Source of the DNA: Streptomyces sp. H39-S7 | GTDB taxonomy: Bacteria; Actinomycetota; Actinomycetes; Streptomycetales; Streptomycetaceae | Direction of reading: 5' to 3' | Length of the DNA stretch: 64,000 nt | Assembly: GCF_027158205.1 (NCBI RefSeq) | Contig: NZ_JAPVLU010000010.1 | Span: 124,001 to 188,000, forward strand | In this document: positions 52,379 to 60,789 of the stretch, in pieces | Layout of the letters: each line of letters starts with the position of its first letter | How positions within the stretch are numbered: position 1 is the stretch's first letter | Position numbers and translations under genes: made by a program | Notes under the pieces: model-generated | The model's input: the letters and a program-made list of their open reading frames with translations, nothing else | What the model was told of the DNA's origin: nothing | Database searches by the model: none

Positions 52379-52409
52379 CCGCTCCGCGCAGCAAGGGGGC
52401 GCGGAGCGG
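52379..52409 (-). terminator. Terminator of hisN
   Basis: CCGCTCCGCGC and its complement form an 11-bp stem with a 9-base loop just past the hisN stop. Confidence 0.7.
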
Positions 52410-52414
52410 TTCGT

Positions 52415-53215
52415 TCAGCCCGTGCGCCCGAGGTACCCCAGCAACTCCTCGTGGAGGAGCCCGTTCGACGCCGCCGCGTTCCCGCCGAACGGGCCGGGCA
52501 CGCCGTCCAGGCTGGTGTACCGCCCGCCGGCCTCCTGGACGATCACGGCGGGCGCCGCCATGTCCCACAGGCTCAGCTCCGGCTCGGCGCAGATGTCGAC
52601 CGAGCCCTCGGCGACCATCATGTACGGCCAGAAATCGCCGTAGCCACGGGTGCGCCAGCAGTTCCTGGACAGGTGCAGGAAGCCGTCGAGGCGGCCCTGC
52701 TCCTCCCAGCCGCTCAGCGAGGAGTACGCGAAGGACGCGTCGTCCAGCTTGTTGATCTTCGACACCTGCAGTCGCGTGGCGGCCGACAGGCTGCGCCCCG
52801 TGTACGCGCCCCGGCCCTTGGAGGCCCACCAGCGCCGCCCGAGCGCCGGTGCGGAGACCACGCCCACGACACCCTCGTCACCGTTCTCGCCGCTCACCAC
52901 CAGCGAGATGAGAGTCGCCCAGACGGGGACCCCGCGCACGTAGTTCTTGGTGCCGTCGATCGGGTCGACGATCCACCGGCGCGGCCCGTTGCCGTGGCTG
53001 CCGTACTCCTCGCCGAGCACCGCGTCCCGGGGCCGGGCGCGGCCCAACTGACTCCGGATCAGCTCCTCCGCCGCTTTGTCCGCCTCGCTGACCGGCGTCA
53101 TGTCGGGCTTGGTCTCCACCTTGAGGTCCAGAGCCTTGAAGCGCTCCATGGTGGTGGCGTCGGCGGCATCCGCGAGGATGTGGGCGAGGCGCAGGTCGTC
53201 GTTGAAGTCGGGCAT
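52415..53215 (-). CDS. hisN: Histidinol-phosphatase HisN (inositol monophosphatase family)
   Basis: The 266-residue protein has the metal-binding signature of the family: Glu69/Glu70 in GEEYG, DPIDGTKNY (Asp84, Asp87) and the C-terminal WDMAA. In actinobacteria this subfamily is the histidinol-phosphatase that finishes histidine synthesis; generic inositol-phosphatase activity cannot be excluded from sequence. It starts at 53215 and is divergent from the TetR gene. Confidence 0.88.
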   Translation of the reverse strand: MPDFNDDLRLAHILADAADATTMERFKALDLKVETKPDMTPVSEADKAAEELIRSQLGRARPRDAVLGEEYGSHGNGPRRWIVDPIDGTKNYVRGVPVWATLISLVVSGENGDEGVVGVVSAPALGRRWWASKGRGAYTGRSLSAATRLQVSKINKLDDASFAYSSLSGWEEQGRLDGFLHLSRNCWRTRGYGDFWPYMMVAEGSVDICAEPELSLWDMAAPAVIVQEAGGRYTSLDGVPGPFGGNAAASNGLLHEELLGYLGRTG

Positions 53216-53348
53216 AACGCGAACAGTAGCGATCGCAACCGGCCGAGGTCACGCGGACCGTGCGCGGAGCCTTGACAGGGGTCTGCGGCGCGTCAATTCT
53301 TTGCCCACGGCCGCTGTCGGGGCATATGCGGGGCCTTGGAGGCAATCG

Positions 53349-54008
53349 ATGCCTACTGCGCGGGAATCATTACTGGACGCGGCTCTGGCCGCACTGGGCG
53401 CCCGGCCCTGGGCGGCGGTGCGGATGGTCGACGTGGCCGTGTCGGCCGGGGTGTCCCGGCAGACCCTCTACAACGAGTTCAGCAGCAAGGAAGGCCTCGC
53501 CCGCGCGCTCGCGCGCCGCGAGGCCGACGTGTTCCTGGCGGGGGTCGAGAACGCCCTGGCGGAAGCGGAACGGCACGGCGCGGACGCCGGCGACTGCTTC
53601 GCCGCCGCGACGGCCTGGACGCTGCACAGCGCGCGCCGCAGCCCGCTGGTCCGTGCCACGCTGACGGGCTGCCGCAGCGACCGGCTCCCCGCCGCGGTGG
53701 TCGCCGGGATCCCGGTGCAGCGCTCGCCGCATTCGGGGCGAACCGCTTCTGCGCACACCCCGGGGGCGCGCACCCCGGCGGCCGCGGCCCCGCCCTCGCC
53801 GACCGAACTCGTCACGGAGATCCGCGACCGGGCCGTCGGCGCCCTCGAACACGGTTACCCGAAACTGGACCTGGCCGACATCGGCTGGGCGTGCGAGGTC
53901 GCGGTCCGGCTCACGCTCGCCCACGTCGTGGCCCCTTCGGCCTCCGACGAGGACGCCTGCCGGCAGGTCGCACGGCTGGTCCGCGGGCTGCTGGCGCGCG
54001 GCTGGTGA
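53349..54008 (+). CDS. TetR-family regulator with a TTA codon
   Basis: The 219-residue protein has a typical N-terminal TetR DNA-binding domain (VRMVDVAVSAGVSRQTLYNEF) and an Ala-rich ligand domain with a Pro/Ala/Thr-rich insert (about 125-150). Codon 8 is TTA (53370-53372), so full expression should need the bldA tRNA and come late in development. The ATG at 53349 has GGAGG six bases upstream. The convergent SugE-type exporter gene next to it may be its target. Confidence 0.88.
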   Translation: MPTARESLLDAALAALGARPWAAVRMVDVAVSAGVSRQTLYNEFSSKEGLARALARREADVFLAGVENALAEAERHGADAGDCFAAATAWTLHSARRSPLVRATLTGCRSDRLPAAVVAGIPVQRSPHSGRTASAHTPGARTPAAAAPPSPTELVTEIRDRAVGALEHGYPKLDLADIGWACEVAVRLTLAHVVAPSASDEDACRQVARLVRGLLARGW

Positions 54009-54029
54009 GCCGTGGCCTCCGGCCCGGCG

Positions 54030-54353
54030 TCAATGCGAGGAGCCGGACAGCTGGAGGCCCACAACTCCCGCCAGCACCAGGCAGATCGAGACGATCTTGA
54101 GCGTCGAGACGATGTCGCCGAGGAAGACCATGCCGTAGATGGCGGTGCCCGAGGCGCCGATTCCCGTCCACACCGCGTACGCGGGACCGACGTCGAGCTT
54201 CTTCAGGGAGAGCGTGAGCAGGCCGAAGCTCCCGAGGGCGAAGACCGCGAAGGCGATCGTCGGCCACAGGCGGGTGAACCCGTGGGAGAGCTTGAGACAG
54301 ACCGCGAAGCCGGTCTCCAGGATGCCTGCGACCACCACGAGCAGCCATGCCAT
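54030..54353 (-). CDS. sugE: SMR-family exporter, SugE/Gdx type
   Basis: The 107-residue protein has four membrane helices and the essential Glu13 (ILETGFA) of small multidrug-resistance transporters. VGPAYAVWTGIGASGTAIYG is typical of the Gdx/SugE branch, which exports guanidinium ions or quaternary ammonium compounds. No second SMR subunit is nearby, so it probably works as a dual-topology homodimer. ATG at 54353. I found no clear guanidine riboswitch upstream. Confidence 0.88.
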   Translation of the reverse strand: MAWLLVVVAGILETGFAVCLKLSHGFTRLWPTIAFAVFALGSFGLLTLSLKKLDVGPAYAVWTGIGASGTAIYGMVFLGDIVSTLKIVSICLVLAGVVGLQLSGSSH

Positions 54354-54460
54354 TCGGGGTGCCTCCCGTTCCGTCGCCGTGCCCGCCGTCCGAGGAGCCG
54401 CCGTCGGACTGATGGATCATCACACAGCATGCCCAGAAATGGCGGCATCGCTCCTCGGAT

Positions 54461-54500
54461 GAACGGGCAAACGGGCGAACGGACGGACGGACGAGCGGGC
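54461..54500. repeat. Short ACGG-type low-complexity repeat
   Basis: Bases 54461-54500 repeat units like GAACGGGC and GGAC, upstream of sugE and just past the rsgA stop. No function is apparent. Confidence 0.5.
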
Positions 54501-54506
54501 GGGGGA

Positions 54507-55508
54507 TCAGTCGCCCTCGCGGCGTTCGCGGGTCGCGAGCAGCCGGCGCAGCGAGTCGAGCCGGGCCGGATCGGCGTGCCCGGCGGCGACCCACGCGTCC
54601 AGCGCGCACTCGGGTTCGTCGTGGCTGCAGCCGCGCGGGCACTCCTCGGTCCCGGCCACCAGCTCGGGGAAGGCCAGGATGACGCGTGACGGGTCGATGT
54701 GGTGCAGACCGAAGGAGCGCACGCCCGGGGTGTCCACGACCCAGCCGTCGTCGCCGGGCAGCGGGAGCGCCAGCGCCGACGTGGTGGTGTGCCGGCCGCG
54801 GCCGGTGACCGCGTTGACGATGCCGGTGGCGCGCTGCCGCTCGACGAGCGCGTTCACCAACGTCGTCTTGCCGACACCGCTGTGCCCGACGAACGCGGTG
54901 ATCCGGCCCTTGAGGCGCTCACGGACCGCGTCCACCCCGCCGGTCAGGAAGTTGTCCCGGTTGGTGACCACGTAGGAGACGCCCAGCGTGGCGTAGGTCT
55001 CCAGCAGCTTGTCCGGCGAGGCCAGATCGGACTTGGTCAGCACGAGCAGCGGCTCCAGGCCCGCGTCATACGCCGCGACCAGACAGCGGTCGATCATGCG
55101 GGGGCGCGGCTCGGGGTCGGCCAGCGCGGTGACGATCGCGAGCTGGTCGGCGTTGGCGACGACCACGCGCTCGTACGGATCGTCGTCGTCGGCGGTGCGC
55201 CGCAGCACGGACTTGCGCGACTCGACCCGCACGATCCGCGCCAGGGTGTCCTTGCCGCCGGACAGGTCGCCGACGACCGCGACCCGGTCGCCCACCACGG
55301 CGCTCTTGCGGCCCAGTTCACGGGCCTTCATCGCGACGATGGTCCGGTCGCCGATCAGTACGTGCAGCCGGCCGCGGTCCACGGTGAGGACCATGCCCTC
55401 GGCCGCGTCCTCGTGCTTGGGCCGGATGTTGGTGCGGGGACGGTTGCCCTTGGTGTTCGGGCGGACCCGGATGTCGTCCTCGTCGGGGTTCTTGCCGTAG
55501 CGGCGCAT
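54507..55508 (-). CDS. rsgA: RsgA, circularly permuted ribosome-assembly GTPase
   Basis: The 333-residue protein has an OB-fold start, then GTPase motifs in permuted order: G4 LTKSD (158-161), G1 GHSGVGKT (208-215), switch TGRGRHTTT and G3 DTPG (259-262), and a C-terminal zinc knuckle (CPRGCSHDEPEC). RsgA matures the small ribosomal subunit. The ATG at 55508 lies seven bases after aroA, so they form an operon, as in mycobacteria. Confidence 0.94.
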   Translation of the reverse strand: MRRYGKNPDEDDIRVRPNTKGNRPRTNIRPKHEDAAEGMVLTVDRGRLHVLIGDRTIVAMKARELGRKSAVVGDRVAVVGDLSGGKDTLARIVRVESRKSVLRRTADDDDPYERVVVANADQLAIVTALADPEPRPRMIDRCLVAAYDAGLEPLLVLTKSDLASPDKLLETYATLGVSYVVTNRDNFLTGGVDAVRERLKGRITAFVGHSGVGKTTLVNALVERQRATGIVNAVTGRGRHTTTSALALPLPGDDGWVVDTPGVRSFGLHHIDPSRVILAFPELVAGTEECPRGCSHDEPECALDAWVAAGHADPARLDSLRRLLATRERREGD

Positions 55509-55515
55509 GGCGCGG

Positions 55516-56856
55516 TCAGCCCCGCCCCGCCGTGACGGAGGAGGCCCCGAGCATCTCGGCCCACAGCTCCGGGAACTCCGGGAGGGTCTTGGCGGTGGTG
55601 GCGACGTTCTCCACCTGGACGCCGGGGACGGCCAGGCCGAGCACGGCCGCCGCCGTCGCCAGCCGGTGGTCCTCGTAGGTGTGGAAGACCCCACCGTGCA
55701 GCGTCCGGGGCCGGATCCGCAGGCCGTCCTCGGTCTCGGTGACGTCGCCGCCCAGGCCGTTGATCTCCGTGACGAGCGCCGCGAGGCGGTCCGTCTCGTG
55801 CAGCCGCAGGTGCGCGACCCCGGAGAGCACGGACTCCGACTCGGCGAGCGCGGCGACCGCCGCGATGACCGGCGTCAGCTCGCCGACCTCGTGCAGGTCC
55901 GCGGTGATCCCCAGGACCCGGCCGGTGCCGGTGAACGTCAGGCCCAGCTCGGTCAGCTCACAGGTACCGCCCATGCGGGTGAAGATCTCCCGCAGCGCCT
56001 CGCCCGGCTGGGTGGTCCGCTCCGGCCAGTCCGGCACGGTGACCCGGCCGCTGGTGACCAGCGCCGCCGCGAGGAACGGCGCCGCGTTCGACAGGTCCGG
56101 CTCCACCGTCAGGTCCCGGCCGAGCAGCGCGCTCGGCGCGACCCGCCACACGTCCGGCTCGCCGCCGTCCTGCGGGGAGTCCACCTTCCCGCCCGCGAGC
56201 CGCAGCATGTCGATCGTCATGCGGATGTGGGGGAGGGAGGGGAGGGTGCGGCCGGTGTGCCGCAGCTCGAGGCCCTGGTTGAAGCGCGGCCCGGACAGCA
56301 GCAGCGCGCTCACGAACTGCGAGGACGAGGACGCGTCGACCTCCACCGTCCCGCCGGACAGCGAGCCGGCGCCCTGCACGGTCAGCGGCATCGCGCCGCG
56401 TCCCTCGTCGTCGATCCGGGCCCCCAGCGTGCGCAGGGCGTCGATGACGCCCTGCAGCGGCCGCTCGTACGCCCGCGGGTCGCCCTCGAAGCGGACCGGG
56501 CCGTCGGCCAGCGTCGCGACCGGCGGCAGGAAGCGCATGACGGTGCCGGCGTTGCCGACGTCGACCCGTGCCGGGCCGCGCAGGCCGGCCGGGATGACCC
56601 GCCAGACCTCGCCGCTGCCGACGGTGTTCACCTGCTCGTCGATCTGCACGCCCATGGCGCGCAGCGCGTCCGCCATCAGTACGGTGTCGCGGCTGCGCAG
56701 CGGGCGCCGGATCCAGCCGGGCTCCGACGCGTGTGCCGCGAGCACCAGCGCGCGGTTGGTGACCGATTTGGATCCGGGCACAGTGACCGTCGCGTCGACG
56801 GGGCCGGGGGCGACGGGGGCGGGCCAGAGAGCGGTGTGCGGGGAACTGTCGGTCAT
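55516..56856 (-). CDS. aroA: 3-phosphoshikimate 1-carboxyvinyltransferase (EPSP synthase)
   Basis: The 446-residue enzyme joins PEP to shikimate-3-phosphate on the way to aromatic amino acids. Landmarks are PGSKSVTNRAL, VGNAGTVMRFL, the shikimate-binding SSSSQFVSALLLSG, RLHETDRL and TYEDHRLA. Start taken at ATG 56856; a TTG at 56865 is possible. The region directly upstream is filled by a 175-bp imperfect palindrome, so its promoter lies inside that element or further upstream. Confidence 0.95.
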   Translation of the reverse strand: MTDSSPHTALWPAPVAPGPVDATVTVPGSKSVTNRALVLAAHASEPGWIRRPLRSRDTVLMADALRAMGVQIDEQVNTVGSGEVWRVIPAGLRGPARVDVGNAGTVMRFLPPVATLADGPVRFEGDPRAYERPLQGVIDALRTLGARIDDEGRGAMPLTVQGAGSLSGGTVEVDASSSSQFVSALLLSGPRFNQGLELRHTGRTLPSLPHIRMTIDMLRLAGGKVDSPQDGGEPDVWRVAPSALLGRDLTVEPDLSNAAPFLAAALVTSGRVTVPDWPERTTQPGEALREIFTRMGGTCELTELGLTFTGTGRVLGITADLHEVGELTPVIAAVAALAESESVLSGVAHLRLHETDRLAALVTEINGLGGDVTETEDGLRIRPRTLHGGVFHTYEDHRLATAAAVLGLAVPGVQVENVATTAKTLPEFPELWAEMLGASSVTAGRG

Positions 56857-56870
56857 GGGAGCCAAGCCTA

Positions 56871-57045
56871 GGGCCTGTCGTCACATTGGCGGCGTCCGCC
56901 CGCAGGGCGGGCCCGGCGGCGTCCGGTGCGTGCGATGGCAAGGCGGAGGGTCGCCCCTGTACTGGACGTACTGGGGCGGGCCCGACAACGCAGCCGGCGT
57001 GCGTGCCAGGCGGCGCCGGGCAGGCGCCAATGTGAGGACAGGCCC
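56871..57045. repeat. 175-bp imperfect palindrome (MITE-like or structured repeat)
   Basis: The ends, 56871-56891 and 57025-57045, are inverted copies matching at 20 of 21 positions and beginning GGGCCTGTC. Inside are further smaller inverted repeats, including one around GTACTGGACGTAC. The form is that of a miniature inverted-repeat element or a long RNA structure. It starts 15 bp upstream of aroA. Confidence 0.75.
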
Positions 57046-57073
57046 CGTGGCTGGCGGCGGACCCGCTCCGGGT

Positions 57074-57146
57074 GCGGAGGCCGGGCCGGCGGCCGCGGGG
57101 AGGCGTACCCGCGGAGGCCGGGTCGGCGGCCGCGGGGAGGCGTACC
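57074..57146. repeat. Two tandem copies of a 37-bp unit
   Basis: A G+C-rich unit beginning GCGGAGGCCGGG starts at 57074 and again at 57111, with one clear base difference. It adjoins the palindrome and ends 27 bp before the M50-like gene. No coding potential is evident. Confidence 0.7.
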
Positions 57147-57172
57147 GGAGTCCGATCACGGCCCCGTGGGGC

Positions 57173-57886
57173 TCACAGGCCGAGCAGCCAGCGCCCCCCG
57201 CCGACGAGCGCGCAGACGGCCGTCGCGTAGAAGAGCAGTAGCCACAGCCCCACCGGCGTGTGTGTCAGCCGGCCCAGCTGGTCCGCGTCCGAGGTGTTCG
57301 ACCGTTCGCGTCTGCGGGTGCGCTGCAGCTCGAAGACCGGGCGCGAGCCGCCGAGCAGCAGGAACCACACCACGAGGTACGCGAAGGCCGCCTGCACCTG
57401 CGGCCCGGTCAGCCAGGAGACCAGCAGGAACGCGGCGCCGGTGATCAGTACGGTGAGCGCCCCGTAGGCGTTGCGGATCATGACCAGCATCGCCAGCAGC
57501 AGCGCCGTGGCCCCCCACAGCAGTGCCGTGATGTGCCCGGCGGCCAGCAGCGCGGCCCCGGCCAGGCCCAGCAGGGGCGGCGCGGTGTACCCGGCGGCGG
57601 CCGTCAGCACCATGCCGAGCCCTGAGGGCTTGCCGCGCGAGACGGTGAGGCCGGAGGTGTCCGAGTGCAGCCGGATGCCCTCCAGGCTGCGTCCGGTCAG
57701 CAGCGCGAGCAGGCCGTGGCCGCCCTCGTGCGCGATGGTGATCGCGTTGCGGCTCAGCCGCCATATGCCGTCGGGCAGCACGGCGGCCAGTGCTATCAGC
57801 GCCGTACCGCCGACCAGCCAGGCCGACGGATCGGGCTGGGTGCCGACCACGCGGTCCCACAGTTCCGTGAAGCTCTTGATATCCAT
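57173..57886 (-). CDS. M50B-like membrane metalloprotease
   Basis: The 237-residue protein has the zinc motif HEGGH (His53, Glu54, His57) inside a membrane helix and about six membrane segments, as in the compact M50B/peptidase family of actinobacteria. Site-2-type proteases cut membrane-bound regulators; the target here is unknown. The ATG at 57886 has GGGGA close upstream. It is divergent from the SRAP gene. Confidence 0.82.
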   Translation of the reverse strand: MDIKSFTELWDRVVGTQPDPSAWLVGGTALIALAAVLPDGIWRLSRNAITIAHEGGHGLLALLTGRSLEGIRLHSDTSGLTVSRGKPSGLGMVLTAAAGYTAPPLLGLAGAALLAAGHITALLWGATALLLAMLVMIRNAYGALTVLITGAAFLLVSWLTGPQVQAAFAYLVVWFLLLGGSRPVFELQRTRRRERSNTSDADQLGRLTHTPVGLWLLLFYATAVCALVGGGRWLLGL

Positions 57887-57940
57887 CGTTCCCCTGCAAC
57901 GTGCGGCGTGGTGTCGGAGTGCCGTGGCAGTCTGGCACTC

Positions 57941-58756
57941 ATGTGCGGTCGATATGCGGCGAGTCGGCAACCCGAGGACCTGGCGGCTCTCTTCGAGGTC
58001 CGGCAGCAGGCTCCCGAGGAGGAGCCGGCGCCGAGCTGGAACGTGGCGCCGACCGCCTCGGTGCACGTCGTGCTGGAGCGACCGGTGAAGGGCGCGCCGA
58101 GCCCGGAGCCGGTGCGGCAGCTGCGGCGGCTGCGCTGGGGGCTCGTGCCGTCCTGGGCGAAGACCCCGGACGTCGGGGTGAAGATGATCAACGCGCGGGC
58201 CGAGACGGTGCACGAGAAGCCGTCCTTCCGCCGCCCCTTCACCGCCCGCCGCTGCCTCATACCCGCCGACGGCTACTACGAGTGGGTTACCGCGAAGGAG
58301 GAGCGGCAGCTGGAGGAGCAGGGGAAGAAGAAACGGGCGCGCAAGCAGCCGTACTTCGTGACCCCCGCCGACGGCTCGGTGATGGCGATGGCCGGCCTCT
58401 ACGAGTTCTGGCGGGACCGGACGCTGCCCGACGACCATCCGCAGGCCTGGTGGTCCACCTGCACCGTCATCACGACCGAGGCGGAGCGGACCGCGCCCGC
58501 CGGATTCACCGGCGAGGGGCCGGCCTCCCTGGCCGACATCCACCCCCGGATGCCGCTGGTGCTCACACCGGACCGGTGGGACGCCTGGCTGGACCCGGCC
58601 AGCACCGACCCCGACGCGGTGCGCGCCCTGCTCGTGCCGCCGCCGGCCGGGGCGATGCGGGTGTACCCGGTGGGCACGGAGGTCAGCAACGTCAGGAACA
58701 ACGGGCCGCGGCTGATCGACGCGCTCGCCGCTCCCGAGGAGGAAACCCTTTTCTGA
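57941..58756 (+). CDS. SRAP/HMCES-type abasic-site protein
   Basis: The 271-residue protein starts MCGRY, exposing catalytic Cys2 after Met removal, with Asn34 (WNVAPT), Glu in DGYYEW and His in DIHPRMP. SRAP proteins trap abasic sites in single-stranded DNA through a covalent bond, protecting against strand breaks during replication. The start is fixed by the need for Cys2. A hydrolase gene follows after 14 bp. Confidence 0.94.
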   Translation: MCGRYAASRQPEDLAALFEVRQQAPEEEPAPSWNVAPTASVHVVLERPVKGAPSPEPVRQLRRLRWGLVPSWAKTPDVGVKMINARAETVHEKPSFRRPFTARRCLIPADGYYEWVTAKEERQLEEQGKKKRARKQPYFVTPADGSVMAMAGLYEFWRDRTLPDDHPQAWWSTCTVITTEAERTAPAGFTGEGPASLADIHPRMPLVLTPDRWDAWLDPASTDPDAVRALLVPPPAGAMRVYPVGTEVSNVRNNGPRLIDALAAPEEETLF

Positions 58757-58770
58757 CCGGTACCGGCAGG

Positions 58771-59427
58771 ATGGGGCGGGTGATCGACACCCCGGCGGGC
58801 GAGGCCCGCGTGACGTGGCATGACGGCGGGCGCGACGCGCGGGCGGTCCTCGCGCTGGGACACGGCGCCGGGGGTGGGATCGAGGCGCGCGACCTGGTCG
58901 CGCTGGCCGCCGCGCTGCCCGCCCTGGGGGTGAGCGTGGCGCTGGTGGAGCAGCCGTGGCGGGTGGCGGGGAAGAAGGTGGCGCCCGCGCCGAAGACGCT
59001 GGACGTGGCGTGGCGCGCGCTGTGGCCCGTCCTGGCGGAGCCCGGCCTGCCGGTGATCGCGGGCGGCCGCAGCGCCGGAGCCCGGGTCGCCTGCCGTACG
59101 GCCGTGGAGCTGGGGGCGGTCGCCGTGCTGGCGCTGTCGTTCCCGCTGCACCCGCCGGGCAGGCCGGAGAAGTCGCGGGCCGCCGAGCTGCTGGGCGCCG
59201 GCGTTCCCACCCTGGTGGTGCAGGGCGGCCGGGATCCTTTCGGGCCGCCGGAGGAGTTCCCCGGCGGGACGGAGATCGTCCCGGTTCCCTACGCGGACCA
59301 CGGCTTCGCCGTGCCGAAGAAGGCCGACCTCTCCCAGGAGGACGCACTCACCGTGATCACGGACGGTGTCGGGGCCTGGCTCTCCGGACTCGGCCACACG
59401 TCTGTTCGCACACGGGCGCGGGGGTGA
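58771..59427 (+). CDS. Alpha/beta hydrolase (TEX30/KANL3-like family)
   Basis: The 218-residue protein has LGHGAGGG for the oxyanion region, nucleophile GGRSAGAR, acid GGRDPFG and base DHGFAVP. Small hydrolases of this family have no fixed substrate. Start at ATG 58771, or GTG 58780 if the GGCAGG is taken as the ribosome-binding site. It follows the SRAP gene by 14 bp and ends two bases before the SigR promoter of sigR. Confidence 0.82.
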   Translation: MGRVIDTPAGEARVTWHDGGRDARAVLALGHGAGGGIEARDLVALAAALPALGVSVALVEQPWRVAGKKVAPAPKTLDVAWRALWPVLAEPGLPVIAGGRSAGARVACRTAVELGAVAVLALSFPLHPPGRPEKSRAAELLGAGVPTLVVQGGRDPFGPPEEFPGGTEIVPVPYADHGFAVPKKADLSQEDALTVITDGVGAWLSGLGHTSVRTRARG

Positions 59428-59428
59428 C

Positions 59429-59455
59429 GGGAATGACGGCCGGGACGCGTGCGTT
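59429..59455 (+). promoter_or_regulatory. SigR autoregulatory promoter (sigRp2-like)
   Basis: GGGAAT (59429-59434), exactly 18 bp, GTT (59453-59455): a perfect SigR site. Transcription would start near 59461, ahead of both sigR start codons, closing the positive feedback loop known for this system. Confidence 0.9.
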
Positions 59456-59500
59456 GTCCGGATCACCGGTACGAAAACACAGAGTGAGGAAGTCAGCCGC

Positions 59501-60343
59501 ATGGTTTCAGCCGCATGCCAGCCACGCGCGAACGCGAAGGCGAAGGCACCTTACCTGGACTGGGCCCAGTGGCCCGCGACAGGCGGCGGGACCGGCACGC
59601 CCGGCACGCCGATCTCCAGCGGGATATCCTCCGAACCGAGCGGGTCCGGCTTCGGCCCCGTGACCGTTTTGGAGGAGGTGGTTCCGGTCACCGGCACCGA
59701 CGACGGCACAGCGGGTGCTGCGGGCACGGCCGGCGAGGAAGCACAGGAGAGCTCCGCGGAGCGCAACGAGCGTTTCGAGCGCGACGCCCTCACGTTCCTC
59801 GACCAGATGTACTCGGCCGCGCTGCGGATGACCCGCAACCCCGCGGACGCCGAGGACCTGGTGCAGGAGACGTACGCGAAGGCGTACGCGTCCTTCCACC
59901 AGTTCCGCGAGGGCACGAACCTCAAGGCGTGGCTCTACCGCATCCTCACCAACAGTTTCATCAACTCCTACCGCAAGAAGCAGCGCGAGCCGCTGCGCAG
60001 CGGGTCGGAGGAGATCGAGGACTGGCAGCTCGCACGAGCCGAGTCGCACATGTCGACCGGCCTGCGTTCGGCCGAGTCCCAGGCACTCGACCACCTGCCC
60101 GACTCCGACGTGAAGTCGGCGCTGCAGGCGATCCCCGAGGAATTCCGCATCGCGGTCTATCTCGCGGATGTCGAGGGCTTTGCGTACAAGGAGATCGCCG
60201 ACATCATGGGGACACCCATCGGCACGGTGATGTCCCGACTGCACCGCGGGCGGCGCCAGTTGCGCTCGATGCTCGAGGACTACGCCCGTGAGCGCGGGCT
60301 CGTCCCGGCCGGCGCGGGAGACGAGAAGGGCTCAGGGACATGA
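59501..60343 (+). CDS. sigR: SigR, thiol-stress ECF sigma factor, with long (SigR') and short start
   Basis: The protein has sigma region 2 ([30 protein letters not shown]) and region 4 ([18 protein letters not shown], then [24 protein letters not shown]). It directs transcription of thioredoxin, mycothiol and related genes under disulfide stress. Two starts fit what is known in S. coelicolor: ATG 59501 gives 280 residues, the unstable stress form SigR'; GTG 59678, at the end of GGAGGAGG, gives 221 residues, the stable form. The extension is Gly/Thr/Ser/Pro-rich. It overlaps rsrA by ATGA. Confidence 0.95.
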   Translation: MVSAACQPRANAKAKAPYLDWAQWPATGGGTGTPGTPISSGISSEPSGSGFGPVTVLEEVVPVTGTDDGTAGAAGTAGEEAQESSAERNERFERDALTFLDQMYSAALRMTRNPADAEDLVQETYAKAYASFHQFREGTNLKAWLYRILTNSFINSYRKKQREPLRSGSEEIEDWQLARAESHMSTGLRSAESQALDHLPDSDVKSALQAIPEEFRIAVYLADVEGFAYKEIADIMGTPIGTVMSRLHRGRRQLRSMLEDYARERGLVPAGAGDEKGSGT

Positions 60344-60663
60344 GCTGCGGCAACGCACATGAGACGGACTGCTCCGAGGTGCTCGACCACCTCTACGAGT
60401 ACCTCGACGAGGAGATGTCCGACGACGCCTGCGCCAAGTTCAGGGAGCACTTCGACGAGTGCCACCCCTGCTTGGAGAAGTACGGCCTCGAGCAGGCGGT
60501 GAAGAAGCTCGTCAAGCGCTGCTGCGGCCATGACGACGTTCCCACCGACCTCAGGTCGAAGGTCATGATGCGGATCGAGCTGATCCGTTCCGGCGAGATC
60601 GCGCCGGTGCCGGAACAGGCACCCGAGATCATCGCCGGGAGCGGAGCCGAAGCTCACCCGTAA
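60340..60663 (+). CDS. rsrA: RsrA, zinc redox anti-sigma factor
   Basis: The 107-residue protein carries the ZAS motif with His37, Cys41 and Cys44 plus Cys11; the full set of seven cysteines (3, 11, 31, 41, 44, 61, 62) equals that of S. coelicolor RsrA. Reduced, zinc-bound RsrA holds SigR; disulfide formation between Cys11 and Cys41 or Cys44 releases it. The start overlaps the sigR stop by four bases, ensuring balanced synthesis. Confidence 0.97.
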   Translation: MSCGNAHETDCSEVLDHLYEYLDEEMSDDACAKFREHFDECHPCLEKYGLEQAVKKLVKRCCGHDDVPTDLRSKVMMRIELIRSGEIAPVPEQAPEIIAGSGAEAHP

Positions 60664-60789
60664 GGGTGACTGACGACGGCGCCATTCCGCCCAAACCGCA
60701 CATCGGTCTCCCGCCCGACAGGCGCGGCCCTATCCTCCGAGGACTCATCGGGGGCTGAGCCGCGCCCGTCGCAGGCACTGGGAGGCAGG

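Noticed and set aside
54354..54460. Possible guanidine riboswitch upstream of sugE
   Set aside because: GACGG-like words occur, but I could not fit the paired elements of guanidine-I, -II or -III riboswitches. A covariance-model search would decide.
57173..59347. A 724-codon open frame continuing upstream of the M50-like gene
   Set aside because: The part beyond 57886 is antisense to the SRAP and hydrolase genes and is low-complexity Arg/Pro sequence; the real start is ATG 57886.
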